Below, one piece after another: positions 34,177 to 43,410 of a stretch of 64,000 bases of DNA (the first letter of the stretch is position 1; each line of letters starts with the position of its first letter). The stretch is from JACMLC01 sp963720235 (lineage in GTDB: Bacteria; Acidobacteriota; Blastocatellia; Pyrinomonadales; Pyrinomonadaceae): the NCBI GenBank assembly GCA_963720235.1, contig OY970389.1, positions 1,364,001 to 1,428,000 of the forward strand, written 5' to 3'. The position numbers and the translations under genes were made by a program. Under the pieces are notes generated by a model. The model made no database searches. It was not told the DNA's origin and saw nothing but the letters and a program-made list of their open reading frames with translations.

Positions 34177-37100
34177 ATGTCACGCAAACTCTCAGCCAAT
34201 CTTTATCTACTCATCATCACCTTTTTGCTCTGCGCTGTCTCCACGCAGGCACAAACCGCGACACACAAGACTCCTTTCGATTTCGATGGCGACAACAAGA
34301 CGGATTTGACAGTCTATCGTCCCTCTACGAGCGCATGGTACATCTTCCAATCACAGACACAGACCTCTCGCTCAGAGATATTTGGTGTGAGCACAGACCG
34401 CATCGTCCCCGGAGATTACGACGGCGATGGCAAAGACGACCTGGCGGTGTTTCGCCCGACAGACATGACCTGGTACATACAGCAGTCGCGTGACGGCTTT
34501 CGTTATCAGCAGTGGGGCTTGAGCGGAGATTTACCATTCGCCGCAGACTATGACGGTGACGGGCGGACAGACCTTGTAGTCATTCGCACTGGCCCCGACA
34601 ATCTTTTGACGTGGCACATCCTGCGCAGCACGGCTGGCTACACATATCTTACATATGGCAACGTCGGAGACATCCCCGTGCGCGGAGACTTCGACGGCGA
34701 CAACAAAGCCGAAGTCGCCCTCTGGCGACCCACCAACGGCGGCTGGTATTACAGGCGCAGCACAAACAATCAGGACATCGCGCACATCTGGGGCATGGGC
34801 AGTCTGGGCGACATGGTCGGCGCAGGCGACTATGACGGCGACAACAAGACAGACCTCGCCGTCTGGCGTTCGGGCACAGGCGTTTGGTATGTCCTCCAAA
34901 GCTCAAACGGCGCGACCGTTTCTTACCAGTTCGGCGGAGCAACTTACGGCGACGTGCCTGTGCCGGGCGACTATGATGGCGACGGCAAATACGATTACGC
35001 CGTCTGGCGCGTCTCAAGCGGCACATGGTATGTCCAGAGAAGTCAGGCCGGATTCTTAGCGCAGCAGTGGGGCAGCACGGCCTATGGAGACAAGCTCGCG
35101 CCCTTCGCCTTTGTCCCCACCGGCACAGTCGTCGGCACGGTCAAATCTGATGCCGACGCTCCGGTTGCGGGCGCGTTAATCGAAGTCACAGAGCAGGGCG
35201 TCATCAAAGCTGTGACCACGACGAACAGCACCGGCTACTTTTTCCTGCCGGGCGTCCGCACAGGACAATATGAGATTAAAGTCAGCTACAAGAGCGCAAA
35301 CGCTTCCGCAAATTGCAGCACGGATGCATATCAGGACGCGCGACTGACGGGCATCGGCCTGCTGGCTGGCGGCACAACGAACGTCAATGTCACGCTCGCC
35401 CGGCAAAAGATTTGTCTGGAAGACAATTTCGACGCCGCCGCTCTCGGCTCTTTGTGGCAGAAAGGCTTGATTGGTCAGAGCAATCTCAATGACGCCAATG
35501 TGAATGCCGCCAATCAACGCTTAGAGGTCAATGTGCCACCCGCATCCGGCCCGCCTGAGAAATTCAACGGCCTCCGCACCGTGAGCGGCAGCTACAACCT
35601 GAGAGATGCTTATGTGGCGGCGCGCATCATTAAAGTTCCAATAGAGAATATCACTAACCATGTTTACGAGTCGGAAGCGCGTCTTGAAGTCGGACTCAAC
35701 AGTAATCAACTCTTGCGGATTACTGTTGGCGACAGGCTCATTCTTTGGAAAAAGATTAACACTAATCCTCCTATAGAACTCGTCAACATTGCCTTCAGTC
35801 GAATCACGAAGGGTTATGTCAGAATCAGATTCAAGCATGAGCCACTGCCGAATGAACCTGACAGAGGGCGTTTGTTTCTGGAAACGAGCCAGAGCGGAAC
35901 GGACGGAAGCTGGATTAATGAAAACCCTGCCGGAGTTCTCTTCAACGACTTTGACCTGAGCGCAGTCTATGCCAGCCTCAGCGCAGGCAGTTGGAGACAA
36001 GTGACGGCTCCGACCAAAGCCATTCTCGACGATTTCAAGTTTGGCAAGTACAACGCCCTCGTCGCCAGAGCGGGCGAAGACCAAACGCTCGCGCACAACA
36101 ACTCCAGCCCAAACCTGCAAGGCAGCTATGAGTGCGTTGGGTGCGCCAACATCTCAAATCTGACCTATAAATGGACGCTCGCCTCTAAGCCCGTCGGCGC
36201 ACCTGACCCGATTATCAACGCTCCCACCAGTGCCTCAACTGGCTTGAGCAGCATCAATTTTCCCGGCTCTTATAATTTTCAATTCACAGTCAGAGCCACA
36301 TACACTTTCAACGGACAAAGCTACACTTCTGCAAGCACGGATACCGTCCATCTCTACATCGCAGAAGCTCCCGTTGCTCGCATTAGTGCTCCCGATTCCA
36401 TCATCGAAGACGAACCAATCGTCTTTGACGGCAATCTCTCATCTGGCGCGTATGAGTATGAATGGAGCTTCGGCGACGGGCGCAAAGCGGAGTTAGCGCG
36501 CTCCACGCATTTGTACATGATGCCCGGTACTTACACTGCATCCCTGACGGTCAAAAATGAATTCTGTAACGGTCTTAGCTTGTCACAGTGCGCGCAGCTT
36601 GGAGGTTCCCATACGGTCAGCAAGTTAGTTACAGTTGCCCCGCTCTCCACCGCCGGAGTGACTACAGTGTTTCCCACCAATAACTCACAACTGCGAGCCG
36701 AAATCGCCCTGGCGAGCGCGCGTCAGGGGCGCACGGACATTATCCTTCAGCCCGGCACAGACTATAGCTCAATCACATTGCCACCCAGAGCAGACGGCAA
36801 TACAGGTTACATTGTCCTCAAGAGCGCCTGCCTGACAAACAATCCGCCAGCAGGCTGCTCGCTTCCGCCGAAAGGGACGCGCATCTCGGAATCCAATATC
36901 GCCAACATGCCGACGATTAGCACGTTTAGCACAGACGCTGCGCTGAGGGTCGCCGCAGACTCTTCGATGCCCAACGATACCGCTCATCACTATCGCTTCC
37001 TCGGTATCCTCTTCCGTCGCTCCGGCTATTACGGTGAAGTCGGCACGCTGGTTGAAATTTCAGACCCGAATACCAGTCTCACAACGCTTGATAACCAGCC

Positions 37101-38256
37101 TCATCATTTCCTCTTTGATCGCTGTATCTTCAGCAATGTCGAGCTGGGGGGCATGAACCCAACGACCGATGTCAGGATGAGGCGGGGCATCGCCATCAAC
37201 TCCGGGACGACATCCGTGATCAACTCTTACTTTAAAGAGATCAAATCGGGTCTATCTGATTCACAGGCCATCGGATGCTGGGCCGGAGTGGGGCCGCATG
37301 CCATCATCAACAACCATCTGGAAGGAGCGGGACAGGGCATCCTGTATGGCGGGGCTTACATGAATATCCCTTATGCATCGCCCTCAGACATCACCGTGCG
37401 AGGCAACTACTTCTTCAAACCTTTGAGATGGAATACTGAGCCAAATTTATTCGCCAAGAATATCTTTGAACTCAAGCACGCACGAAATGTCATCGTTGAC
37501 GGAAACGCGATGCAGAACTCTTTCGCGCGTGGGCAAGCGGGAGAGGCTTTTGTCCTGACCACTGGAGATGATTCGCTTTCTAATCCGTGGACAACTATTC
37601 AGAACGTGCAAATCACCAATAACAGGGTTGATTATGTTGGGTGGGCCATTGACATCTCAGGCATTGACTATAATAGCCCCACCATCCCGGCCAGCCACTT
37701 CATTATCCGTAACAACCTGTGGACGAGAGTGGGCGACGTTCCCGGAACGGCTGGCAGATTCTTAGAAGTTAGGGAACTGCCCGACAGGCTCTGGATTATC
37801 CATAACACTGTCTTTCAAACAGGCAGCGTCTTGTATGGAGTTGCCCCGCGCTTTACCGCTAATAGCGGCTTCCGCTTCGACAATAACATTCTCAAGCACA
37901 ATACAAACGGGTTTGATGGGGATGATAGTGCGCCCTCCAATGGCTTTGACTTTCTCAACACCTATGCTCCCGGCTGGTTGATGCGGCGCAATCTGCTGTT
38001 CTTTCCGCCGGACAAAGACGATAATCGGGCTTATTATCCGAACAATCCGTTGAACATGAATCAATATGTGCTGGATACGAATGGCTATCCGCTCTTCAAC
38101 AGCCAGTTTATTAACGTCGCACAGGGAAATTACAGGCTGACAGCGAGCAGCCCCGGTCATCTGTGGGCCACAGACGGGAGCGACGTGGGCTGCAACATAG
38201 ACCAACTTGATGCTGCTATAGCCGGAGCGCAAGCTGGTAATTGGCTCTTGCCATGA
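34177..38256 (+). CDS. large exported FG-GAP, carboxypeptidase-regulatory, PKD and beta-helix protein B2
   Basis: The product has 1359 residues. In order: signal peptide (1-26); six to seven FG-GAP repeats (~30-310); a carboxypeptidase-regulatory-like domain ('GTVVGTVKSDADAPVAGALI', 'NSTGYFFLPGVRTGQYEIKV'); a laminin-G/concanavalin-like region ('CLEDNFDAAALGSLWQ'); a PKD-like pair ('EDEPIVFDGNLSSGAYEYEWSFGDG'); and a C-terminal right-handed beta-helix (~850-1340) with repeated short strands ('ITVRGNYFFK', 'NVIVDGNAMQN', 'FIIRNNLWTRVG'). Such beta-helices often bind or cleave polysaccharide. No lyase catalytic residues can be assigned. It is probably a secreted or surface protein. A long hairpin follows the stop. 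Confidence 0.85.
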   Translation: MSRKLSANLYLLIITFLLCAVSTQAQTATHKTPFDFDGDNKTDLTVYRPSTSAWYIFQSQTQTSRSEIFGVSTDRIVPGDYDGDGKDDLAVFRPTDMTWYIQQSRDGFRYQQWGLSGDLPFAADYDGDGRTDLVVIRTGPDNLLTWHILRSTAGYTYLTYGNVGDIPVRGDFDGDNKAEVALWRPTNGGWYYRRSTNNQDIAHIWGMGSLGDMVGAGDYDGDNKTDLAVWRSGTGVWYVLQSSNGATVSYQFGGATYGDVPVPGDYDGDGKYDYAVWRVSSGTWYVQRSQAGFLAQQWGSTAYGDKLAPFAFVPTGTVVGTVKSDADAPVAGALIEVTEQGVIKAVTTTNSTGYFFLPGVRTGQYEIKVSYKSANASANCSTDAYQDARLTGIGLLAGGTTNVNVTLARQKICLEDNFDAAALGSLWQKGLIGQSNLNDANVNAANQRLEVNVPPASGPPEKFNGLRTVSGSYNLRDAYVAARIIKVPIENITNHVYESEARLEVGLNSNQLLRITVGDRLILWKKINTNPPIELVNIAFSRITKGYVRIRFKHEPLPNEPDRGRLFLETSQSGTDGSWINENPAGVLFNDFDLSAVYASLSAGSWRQVTAPTKAILDDFKFGKYNALVARAGEDQTLAHNNSSPNLQGSYECVGCANISNLTYKWTLASKPVGAPDPIINAPTSASTGLSSINFPGSYNFQFTVRATYTFNGQSYTSASTDTVHLYIAEAPVARISAPDSIIEDEPIVFDGNLSSGAYEYEWSFGDGRKAELARSTHLYMMPGTYTASLTVKNEFCNGLSLSQCAQLGGSHTVSKLVTVAPLSTAGVTTVFPTNNSQLRAEIALASARQGRTDIILQPGTDYSSITLPPRADGNTGYIVLKSACLTNNPPAGCSLPPKGTRISESNIANMPTISTFSTDAALRVAADSSMPNDTAHHYRFLGILFRRSGYYGEVGTLVEISDPNTSLTTLDNQPHHFLFDRCIFSNVELGGMNPTTDVRMRRGIAINSGTTSVINSYFKEIKSGLSDSQAIGCWAGVGPHAIINNHLEGAGQGILYGGAYMNIPYASPSDITVRGNYFFKPLRWNTEPNLFAKNIFELKHARNVIVDGNAMQNSFARGQAGEAFVLTTGDDSLSNPWTTIQNVQITNNRVDYVGWAIDISGIDYNSPTIPASHFIIRNNLWTRVGDVPGTAGRFLEVRELPDRLWIIHNTVFQTGSVLYGVAPRFTANSGFRFDNNILKHNTNGFDGDDSAPSNGFDFLNTYAPGWLMRRNLLFFPPDKDDNRAYYPNNPLNMNQYVLDTNGYPLFNSQFINVAQGNYRLTASSPGHLWATDGSDVGCNIDQLDAAIAGAQAGNWLLP

Positions 38257-38283
38257 AAGACTTTTCAAATCGTATGTAATAAA

Positions 38284-38318
38284 CCTAGAGGCTCATCTTA
38301 TGAGGATGAGCCTCTAGG
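38284..38318 (+). terminator. long stem-loop after the beta-helix gene
   Basis: CCTAGAGGCTCATC and GATGAGCCTCTAGG form a perfect 14-bp stem with a 7-base loop, 28 bp after the stop. There is no U tract on either side, so termination efficiency is uncertain. Confidence 0.65.
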
Positions 38319-38329
38319 TAAGGGCCTTT

Positions 38330-38585
38330 CTGGAAATTATTTTTCAAAAGGTATCGCTTTGGTCACTAAAACACCCTTTCAGCCCCCTAGATGACCACCG
38401 GTTTTCTCAGCTTTTTATATCCTCTCCGGGCCATTTTTGACGCAAATTTTTCTCTTAATTCTTCTCTAAAGGGAATAAATATTGACTTTAGTATGACTTG
38501 CAAACTGCTTAGCTTTATAGGCTTAGAGGCGTGAGCGAGGTTATTATGGGTCTATTATGTTCATAATGAAAAAGGCTCTGTGAGG
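38330..38585 (+). repeat. long direct repeat, copy A (~256 bp)
   Basis: This copy aligns end to end with 43410-43666. Shared blocks include 'TTATTTTTCAAAAGGTATCG', 'CACTAAAACACCCTTTCAGC', 'TTTTGACGCAAAT', 'AAAGGGAATAAAT' and 'GAGCGAGGTTATTATG'. It has no open frame of note. Its right end runs into the 3' region of the second TPR-Fis gene. The two copies flank a 5-kb block and could be its termini, or regulatory or replication DNA. It fills the 365-bp gap. Confidence 0.8.
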
Positions 38586-38622
38586 GACTTAACTATACTT
38601 GTCACTTTTGGCACATCGCTCT

Positions 38623-40101
38623 TTAAGTCTTTTGTTTCTTGATAATACTGCGTAAACGTCTCTGTGCAGGTATCCTCTTATGAAGAAGTCTCTTGTGTCT
38701 CCCTTTGAGCAGATTGGCGAGCGACTGATGAGTGATGCCGAGTAGTTTAGCTGCATGGGTAACGCTACCGCCTGCTTCTTCTAAAGCCTGTTCAATAAAC
38801 TTCGCCTCAAACTCCTGAATAGCACCGTACAGCGAGAATTTCCTGTCATGTAACTGCAATCCTGAGAGCCGTCGCATGACTATGCGGGCGCAGGCTCTCA
38901 AGCGTGCTATCTCTTCAGCATCCTGTGTGCCTTTGAGCAATCTGTCAGCACGACGATACATGTTATACAGGTCTGTTGGGTTTAATCGCTTTGCTCCATG
39001 TTCCTCAATGAGAGTTAGAGTAGCTATGCCTGCATTGGACAAAGAGCCAGCATCTTCTGCAACATCTATCGCACGGCGCATGATGCTCATGGATTTGTCA
39101 TGGACACCAACACGCGCCCAGACAATACCTTGAGCGGTAAGAGCATCGGCGAGTAATGGCGAGTTTCCGCCTTTCTCTAAGCTTTGAATCACGGCAGCTA
39201 TGACACCATTAGCTTCTCGATACTTCTGCTCTGCGATGAAGACTCTCGCTCTGGTTTCATCCACTTGCGCTAAGAGGCCAGCATCCTTGAGTCTTGCCAG
39301 CGCGCGGCGAGCACAGTCTAAGTGTTCGTGCGCTTGTTGGTAGCGACCTAACTTGTAGAGTAGGAAAGCGAGATTATTTTCATTGATTGCGCTGTTGCGT
39401 TCGTGATGTGCTTGTTCACAATGATAGATAGCTGCGGTGTATTCAAGGATAGCTCTGTCAAAGTAATCCACGCGATTTTCTATTGTCCCTAGTTTTCTGA
39501 GGACAATAGCAAGCTCGTTGTGGAATTTGCCTTTCAGAGCGTGGTTCGTACTTTTTTCAAAGAGTGGGGCCGATTCCTTTAGCAGATTTAGCGTGTCAAT
39601 ATTTTTGCCAGCACAACTCTCGACTACAGCTTGGCGCAAGACTATCTTTGCTTTTAACTCATCATCACTGACGAGTGAAGCGGCTTCCTCTAAAATCAAG
39701 AGCGCAGTGTCATACGCGCCCTCGCGCCAGTAGCAGATTGCTAAATCACTACGGGCGGCGGCGACGCGGTTCATCTCGCCAAGTCTCTCAAATATGGCCG
39801 CGCCCTCGCTGATAAGGTCTTTCGCAGCTTCCTGTGAATCCGCAACCTGTCGGCTTGCGCCTATCCAGCCAGAGAGCGTACCGCATTGCAACAGCACTTC
39901 GGCTGTGATTACATCTTTTAACCCTTCGACGTTCGGACGCTTGCCAATGCCACACCATAAATCCCCTAAAGCCTCGCGTGCGTCCTCATACTGTCCAATC
40001 TGAATTAGCTCATCAGCAAGGCTCAGGCGCAGCAGGATACGTTCATTTGTAGTAAGTGAGGGATTGTCTAGTTCCTTCCGGCGTTCATCTGCTAAATTCA
40101 T
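38623..40101 (-). CDS. TPR protein with C-terminal Fis-type HTH, regulator 2
   Basis: The product has 492 residues and is homologous along its whole length to regulator 1, with the strongest identity in the last ~170 residues ('LNPTDLYNMYRRADRLLKGT', 'GSVTHAAKLLGITHQSLANL'). The N-terminal sensor is more divergent ('AAARSDLAICYWREGAYDTALLILEEA'). That is expected if the sensors recognise different ligands but bind similar DNA. It is divergent from peptide gene 2 with a TGCTTGC/GCAAGCA palindrome between them. There is no transmembrane segment, so any peptide must re-enter the cell or be sensed before export. Confidence 0.75.
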   Translation of the reverse strand: MNLADERRKELDNPSLTTNERILLRLSLADELIQIGQYEDAREALGDLWCGIGKRPNVEGLKDVITAEVLLQCGTLSGWIGASRQVADSQEAAKDLISEGAAIFERLGEMNRVAAARSDLAICYWREGAYDTALLILEEAASLVSDDELKAKIVLRQAVVESCAGKNIDTLNLLKESAPLFEKSTNHALKGKFHNELAIVLRKLGTIENRVDYFDRAILEYTAAIYHCEQAHHERNSAINENNLAFLLYKLGRYQQAHEHLDCARRALARLKDAGLLAQVDETRARVFIAEQKYREANGVIAAVIQSLEKGGNSPLLADALTAQGIVWARVGVHDKSMSIMRRAIDVAEDAGSLSNAGIATLTLIEEHGAKRLNPTDLYNMYRRADRLLKGTQDAEEIARLRACARIVMRRLSGLQLHDRKFSLYGAIQEFEAKFIEQALEEAGGSVTHAAKLLGITHQSLANLLKGRHKRLLHKRIPAQRRLRSIIKKQKT

Positions 40102-40120
40102 ATGAGGAAAGCCTTTCTGT

Positions 40121-40145
40121 ATGCTTGCAATTTTTTGGCAAGCAT
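40121..40145. promoter_or_regulatory. palindrome in the divergent TPR-Fis/peptide promoter, copy 2
   Basis: ATGCTTGC (40121-40128) and GCAAGCAT (40138-40145) are separated by an AT-rich spacer. GCCTTTCTGT precedes it, as at the first locus. A CCGCCGCTT/AAGCGGC hairpin follows in the peptide leader. The bases outside these blocks differ between loci, so the palindrome is selectively kept. Confidence 0.65.
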
Positions 40146-40223
40146 CAAAAAACCGCCGCTTCTCTATCGGAAAGCGGCAGTCAATTCAGTCAGTAGCTTC
40201 ATAGGCCAACGAGGAAAAGAGCA

Positions 40224-40433
40224 ATGAGAAAAACCTTTAGAGCATCCCTGTTAGTGATAGCACTAAGTTGCCCCACACTAGCGGGGGAGATTCATACCCC
40301 CGTACAGCAACCACCGCCAGATAGCAGACAAGAGCAAGCAGTCGAGGGAGAGATTCATAATCCCCAAAAGGTTGCAGAGACAACGACAGAGATTGTAATG
40401 CAATTGCTACAAAGCATGTTGCTAGTATTCTAA
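40224..40433 (+). CDS. small exported peptide precursor 2 of the TPR-Fis locus
   Basis: This 69-residue protein has a signal peptide (residues 1-20, ending 'PTLA') and a Pro/Gln-rich middle with a doubled motif (GEIHTP, GEIHNP). The C-terminal helix 'TTEIVMQLLQSMLLVF' is the same type as in peptide 1. There are no cysteines, so lipidation or disulfides do not apply. ATG 40224 follows GAGGAAAAG. Small size, export signal, divergent regulator and conserved hydrophobic end suggest a signal or membrane-active peptide. Confidence 0.65.
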   Translation: MRKTFRASLLVIALSCPTLAGEIHTPVQQPPPDSRQEQAVEGEIHNPQKVAETTTEIVMQLLQSMLLVF

Positions 40434-40463
40434 CGGATTCTGCACAAGCTTTAGTCGTGCCTA

Positions 40464-40600
40464 TGCTGCCGTGCTTTCTTACTGGCGGCTCAGTCTTAGT
40501 GTGCTTAGGTGAGAGCGTCGGAACGCCGAGTCGTCTGGCAAGGTGACGCTCACGGCGCAAAGAGTAATGCCTTGCAAAGTTTATTGCAACAGGTTTTTAT
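40464..40600 (+). ncRNA. conserved structured region downstream of peptide gene 2
   Basis: This is the second copy of the element at 30574-30706. GCCGTGCTTTCT, TTAGTGTGCTTAGGTGAGAG and CACGGCGCAAAGAGTAATGC are kept, while the middle stem reads GTGAG-(AG)-CGTC/GACGCTCAC. A weak TTGCAA/TTGCAA hairpin and a T-run (GGTTTTTAT) close it, suggesting a transcript end. Conservation is at least as strong as that of the peptide coding sequence. Confidence 0.55.
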
Positions 40601-40637
40601 TGCTGAGAGGGATGTCGTTTGGTTTCAACATGCAGGT

Positions 40638-41765
40638 CTAATTTACATCTTCTGATGAATCAGCATCCATGTCGAGCAGACGTGGATCAGAAAAATATTT
40701 TTTCATGTGCCGGACAGATAACCCGGATGCTTTGTCTGCCTGTTTCACTTTGACTTTTACATTCACTCCACTGCCTTCAACCCTAATGAGAGAGAGAGAA
40801 TGTGGCGAAGATAGAGCGACCTTGATTTCTAAGGAGTGCCATTTTCCATCAGCAACGGAGCGGCTCGGATTGAATACGATGGAATAGGAGTGCTTGAGTT
40901 CGATGGCAATGAGTCCGAAGGCTTCAATAAATTCAGTCCGGTGAGTTGGAGCGAAAGTCTTCCCGCCACTATTGCGAGACAACTTGTCAAATAATTCAGC
41001 CGCCATGCTGAATCCTTGTGTCTCCACCATCCCGCCGCTAGTTGATACGGCTGGCCTTCTGCCAAGTGGGTCAATTCCACCCGCCACAGGCTGATTAGAG
41101 ATTGAGTTAGACATCTTAAAGATGGAATAGATTGGAACATTTGATTCTTCCATCAACTTGAATATCCCTTTAGAAGTCCTGACCCCGATGCTGTCCCGGT
41201 TACTTATTACTAATATCGCATGCTTGCTGTTTATATCCGCTTCCAGTTGTCTAATCGCAAGTTGACAGGCTTTGAAAAGATCGGTCTTTTTAGTCTGCTT
41301 TGATGCCAACTCTTTCAGCCGACTTAATTGTAATTTAATCCCTTGCTTACTAACTCCTGTAAAAACTTGAGCTTGATCACTAAAGCCTAGAACAGAATAT
41401 TTATCTGAGTCATTGCCTAGCTCGATAAAGCGAGACAATGCCTCAATTGACCAATTCAAAGTTTCCGGCGGGGGAGGAGAGGAAAGATCAAAGATGACAA
41501 CGATATTTAGAGGATTATCCTCGCCCTTAAAAGAGACTATTTCCTGTCGCTTGCTATCTTCATAAACAGAGAAATCTTCCTTGTTTAGTCCCACGACATA
41601 TTGTCCGCTAAAGTCTGTGACAGTCGCATGGACGCTAACAGGAATATGATTGGAAGGGGTTGGCGGCAAAGTCTCCTGAACATTCTCTTTTGTATCTTGT
41701 CCAGAAGTGATGCCGGACAATATGAGAATGATAGATAGCAAGCTCGATAAAAAACGGATTTTCAT
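40638..41765 (-). CDS. VWFA-related protein of acidobacterial type, exported
   Basis: This 375-residue protein has a signal peptide (residues 1-22) and the acidobacterial N-terminal module ('VSVHATVTDFSGQYVVGLNKEDFSVYEDSKRQEIVSF'). A von Willebrand A-like domain follows, with a degenerate metal site ('VVIFDLSSPPPP', where MIDAS would be DxSxS), then 'KHAILVISNRDSIG'. The C-terminal sandwich is 'SYSIVFNPSRSVADGKWHSLEIKV'. Such proteins are expanded in Acidobacteriota and have no defined biochemical role. It precedes PEGA and membrane genes from the same strand, forming a possible envelope unit. Confidence 0.8.
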   Translation of the reverse strand: MKIRFLSSLLSIILILSGITSGQDTKENVQETLPPTPSNHIPVSVHATVTDFSGQYVVGLNKEDFSVYEDSKRQEIVSFKGEDNPLNIVVIFDLSSPPPPETLNWSIEALSRFIELGNDSDKYSVLGFSDQAQVFTGVSKQGIKLQLSRLKELASKQTKKTDLFKACQLAIRQLEADINSKHAILVISNRDSIGVRTSKGIFKLMEESNVPIYSIFKMSNSISNQPVAGGIDPLGRRPAVSTSGGMVETQGFSMAAELFDKLSRNSGGKTFAPTHRTEFIEAFGLIAIELKHSYSIVFNPSRSVADGKWHSLEIKVALSSPHSLSLIRVEGSGVNVKVKVKQADKASGLSVRHMKKYFSDPRLLDMDADSSEDVN

Positions 41766-41841
41766 CCAATCCCTCTTTCAAATAAAATATTGAGAAGGCA
41801 GTGCGTTCTTGAAAAGTCCGCCTTCATTGCTTTTGCAATTC

Positions 41842-42456
41842 TCAATGGAATACTAATTTTCCATTCCCTATGATTTCGAAGTGATCTTCCAATGTTTGAT
41901 AGCCCTGTTTTTTGAGCCGTATCCGATGAATGCCCGGAGTACAAAACGCGGAGGTTTGAGTTGCCCTTGGCAGTTGCCTCTCATCAATTGTGACTTCAAC
42001 TCCATCCGGCGTAGAGGTGATGACTACTTTACCCAGCGTCGCTACAAAGTTCATGAATTTCACATTCTTTAGATGTTCGGTGGGCCTTAAATGTTGAACT
42101 CGTAAATGCCGCCAGCCAGCTATGACTGCCAGTTCTACATCATAATAACTGAAGCCCTCCTTATCGAAGTTCTTTTGAATATCAGGTACTGAGTTGATAA
42201 TTACTTGCTGGTCGGCACCCAGAATGCTTTCAGGAATCTCAGGCCGCTCAGTTTTAATCTCTTCCGCAGTCTTTCTTAATGTTCGTCTGAAGTAGGATAA
42301 CCGTGATGACTCGCGGTTTCCCCCTGTGCGCGCAGCAGGTCTTTGGGGCAATGACTTTATACGCTTACCACGAGTCCTAGGGCGTCCATCACCACCTTGA
42401 CCGAAACATACAGTCATCAAAATAATGATAGTCGCAAACACAAAAAGAATTCTCAT
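41842..42456 (-). CDS. exported PEGA-domain protein
   Basis: This 204-residue protein has a signal peptide (residues 1-19), an Arg-rich stretch, a helical middle ('RRTLRKTAEEIKTERPEIPE') and a C-terminal PEGA-like beta domain ('GKVVITSTPDGVEVTIDERQ', 'GIHRIRLKKQGYQTLEDHFEI'). PEGA domains are surface-associated modules of unknown ligand. Its start overlaps the stop of the upstream membrane-protein gene by 4 bp (ATGA), so the two are translationally coupled. Confidence 0.75.
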   Translation of the reverse strand: MRILFVFATIIILMTVCFGQGGDGRPRTRGKRIKSLPQRPAARTGGNRESSRLSYFRRTLRKTAEEIKTERPEIPESILGADQQVIINSVPDIQKNFDKEGFSYYDVELAVIAGWRHLRVQHLRPTEHLKNVKFMNFVATLGKVVITSTPDGVEVTIDERQLPRATQTSAFCTPGIHRIRLKKQGYQTLEDHFEIIGNGKLVFH

Positions 42457-43103
42457 TTTCCCTTGCCTCCTTTGACAATGTGAGCACTGAGAAAGGTCAT
42501 GACTGTGAGAAGAACGCCGGAGATTAAATAGCGGAATTGATAATCGAGCAGAAAACTGATGTTTTCATCCGTCACATCGGGAACATCGGGACTGGCCGCA
42601 TCATAAAACTTGCTTGCCAGATGACAGATATAAGAGATTTCTCCAAGATAAAAGTAGTGAAAGACCAGTGAGGAGAGCACAAGCAAAATCGCGCACGTAA
42701 ACATGATGATTTCAGGGTATTCTGAGAGCACGAAATTGACTTCTCCGCCTCTAGCGACATCTTTTGTGATAAGCAATCCGCCCAAGCCTGCTGCGACCAG
42801 CAATCCCACCTGAAACAAGTTAGTAGAGAGATTCACTCTGGTTTGAATACTCGCATTTGTCAGGTCGTTGAACGGAGTTGCCTGAATAACAATCGAAGGA
42901 TTGAAATATTGAGATGTGGTGGCATAGCGATAAACTGTGTAAGGCGCAATAAGGAGAAAGACTACTATAGAGATCAAAGCCAGAATCCTTCGCAAAGATG
43001 GACGTGAAGGCTTGAAGATGTGCAGGATAATAGCTTTGAAGGCTCTGCCAAGCGATTTAAGCAGTGAATAAAGGGAAGCTGAACGCTTGGATTTAGAGGG
43101 CAT
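42453..43103 (-). CDS. integral membrane protein, 216 aa
   Basis: A basic N-terminus (residues 1-36) precedes four predicted membrane helices (~40-58, ~95-113, ~128-150, ~192-210) and a loop with 'ASPDVPDVTDENI'. The family is not recognised. It is the first gene of a minus-strand unit with the PEGA and VWFA genes, so it may anchor them or form part of one envelope complex. Confidence 0.65.
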   Translation of the reverse strand: MPSKSKRSASLYSLLKSLGRAFKAIILHIFKPSRPSLRRILALISIVVFLLIAPYTVYRYATTSQYFNPSIVIQATPFNDLTNASIQTRVNLSTNLFQVGLLVAAGLGGLLITKDVARGGEVNFVLSEYPEIIMFTCAILLVLSSLVFHYFYLGEISYICHLASKFYDAASPDVPDVTDENISFLLDYQFRYLISGVLLTVMTFLSAHIVKGGKGK

Positions 43104-43212
43104 GCTGGGCTTCTTTCTGCGAGTGGGCGAACAGAAAAGGCAAGGAAATTATCTACACATGAACTTAAATGACACTCAACACAATCTTGATTTCAAGTTA
43201 GCTCCTTTTAAG

Positions 43213-43410
43213 TTAGGCTTCTGAGTCATTACCCGTCGGAAACTGGAAGAAGAGGTTATATTGAGCTGCGCTGTTGACTTTTATCATATTCATAATCTCT
43301 CTGTCCAAGAATAAATCAACGCCTCTTCGAGAACTGTGCAGTATAAAGGTCAGCTTGAGTACATGCTTGGTTGTGGTGTTTTCAAGTCTTAATCTTGATA
43401 TGCTCACTGC
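43213..43410 (-). pseudogene. 5'-truncated small gene at the edge of repeat B
   Basis: A coding-like minus-strand frame ('SISRLRLENTTTKHVLKLTF', 'GVDLFLDREIMNMIKVNSAAQYNLFFQFPTG') runs to a TAA at 43215-43213. It enters direct repeat B at 43410, where its natural start is missing. A GTG at codon ~8 could still initiate. It looks like a gene cut by the arrival of the repeat. The family is unknown. Confidence 0.4.

Noticed and set aside
40237..40560. 107-codon minus-strand frame over peptide gene 2 and the RNA region
   Set aside because: The conserved plus-strand peptide and compensatory stem changes explain the sequence better, and the first locus has no matching frame.
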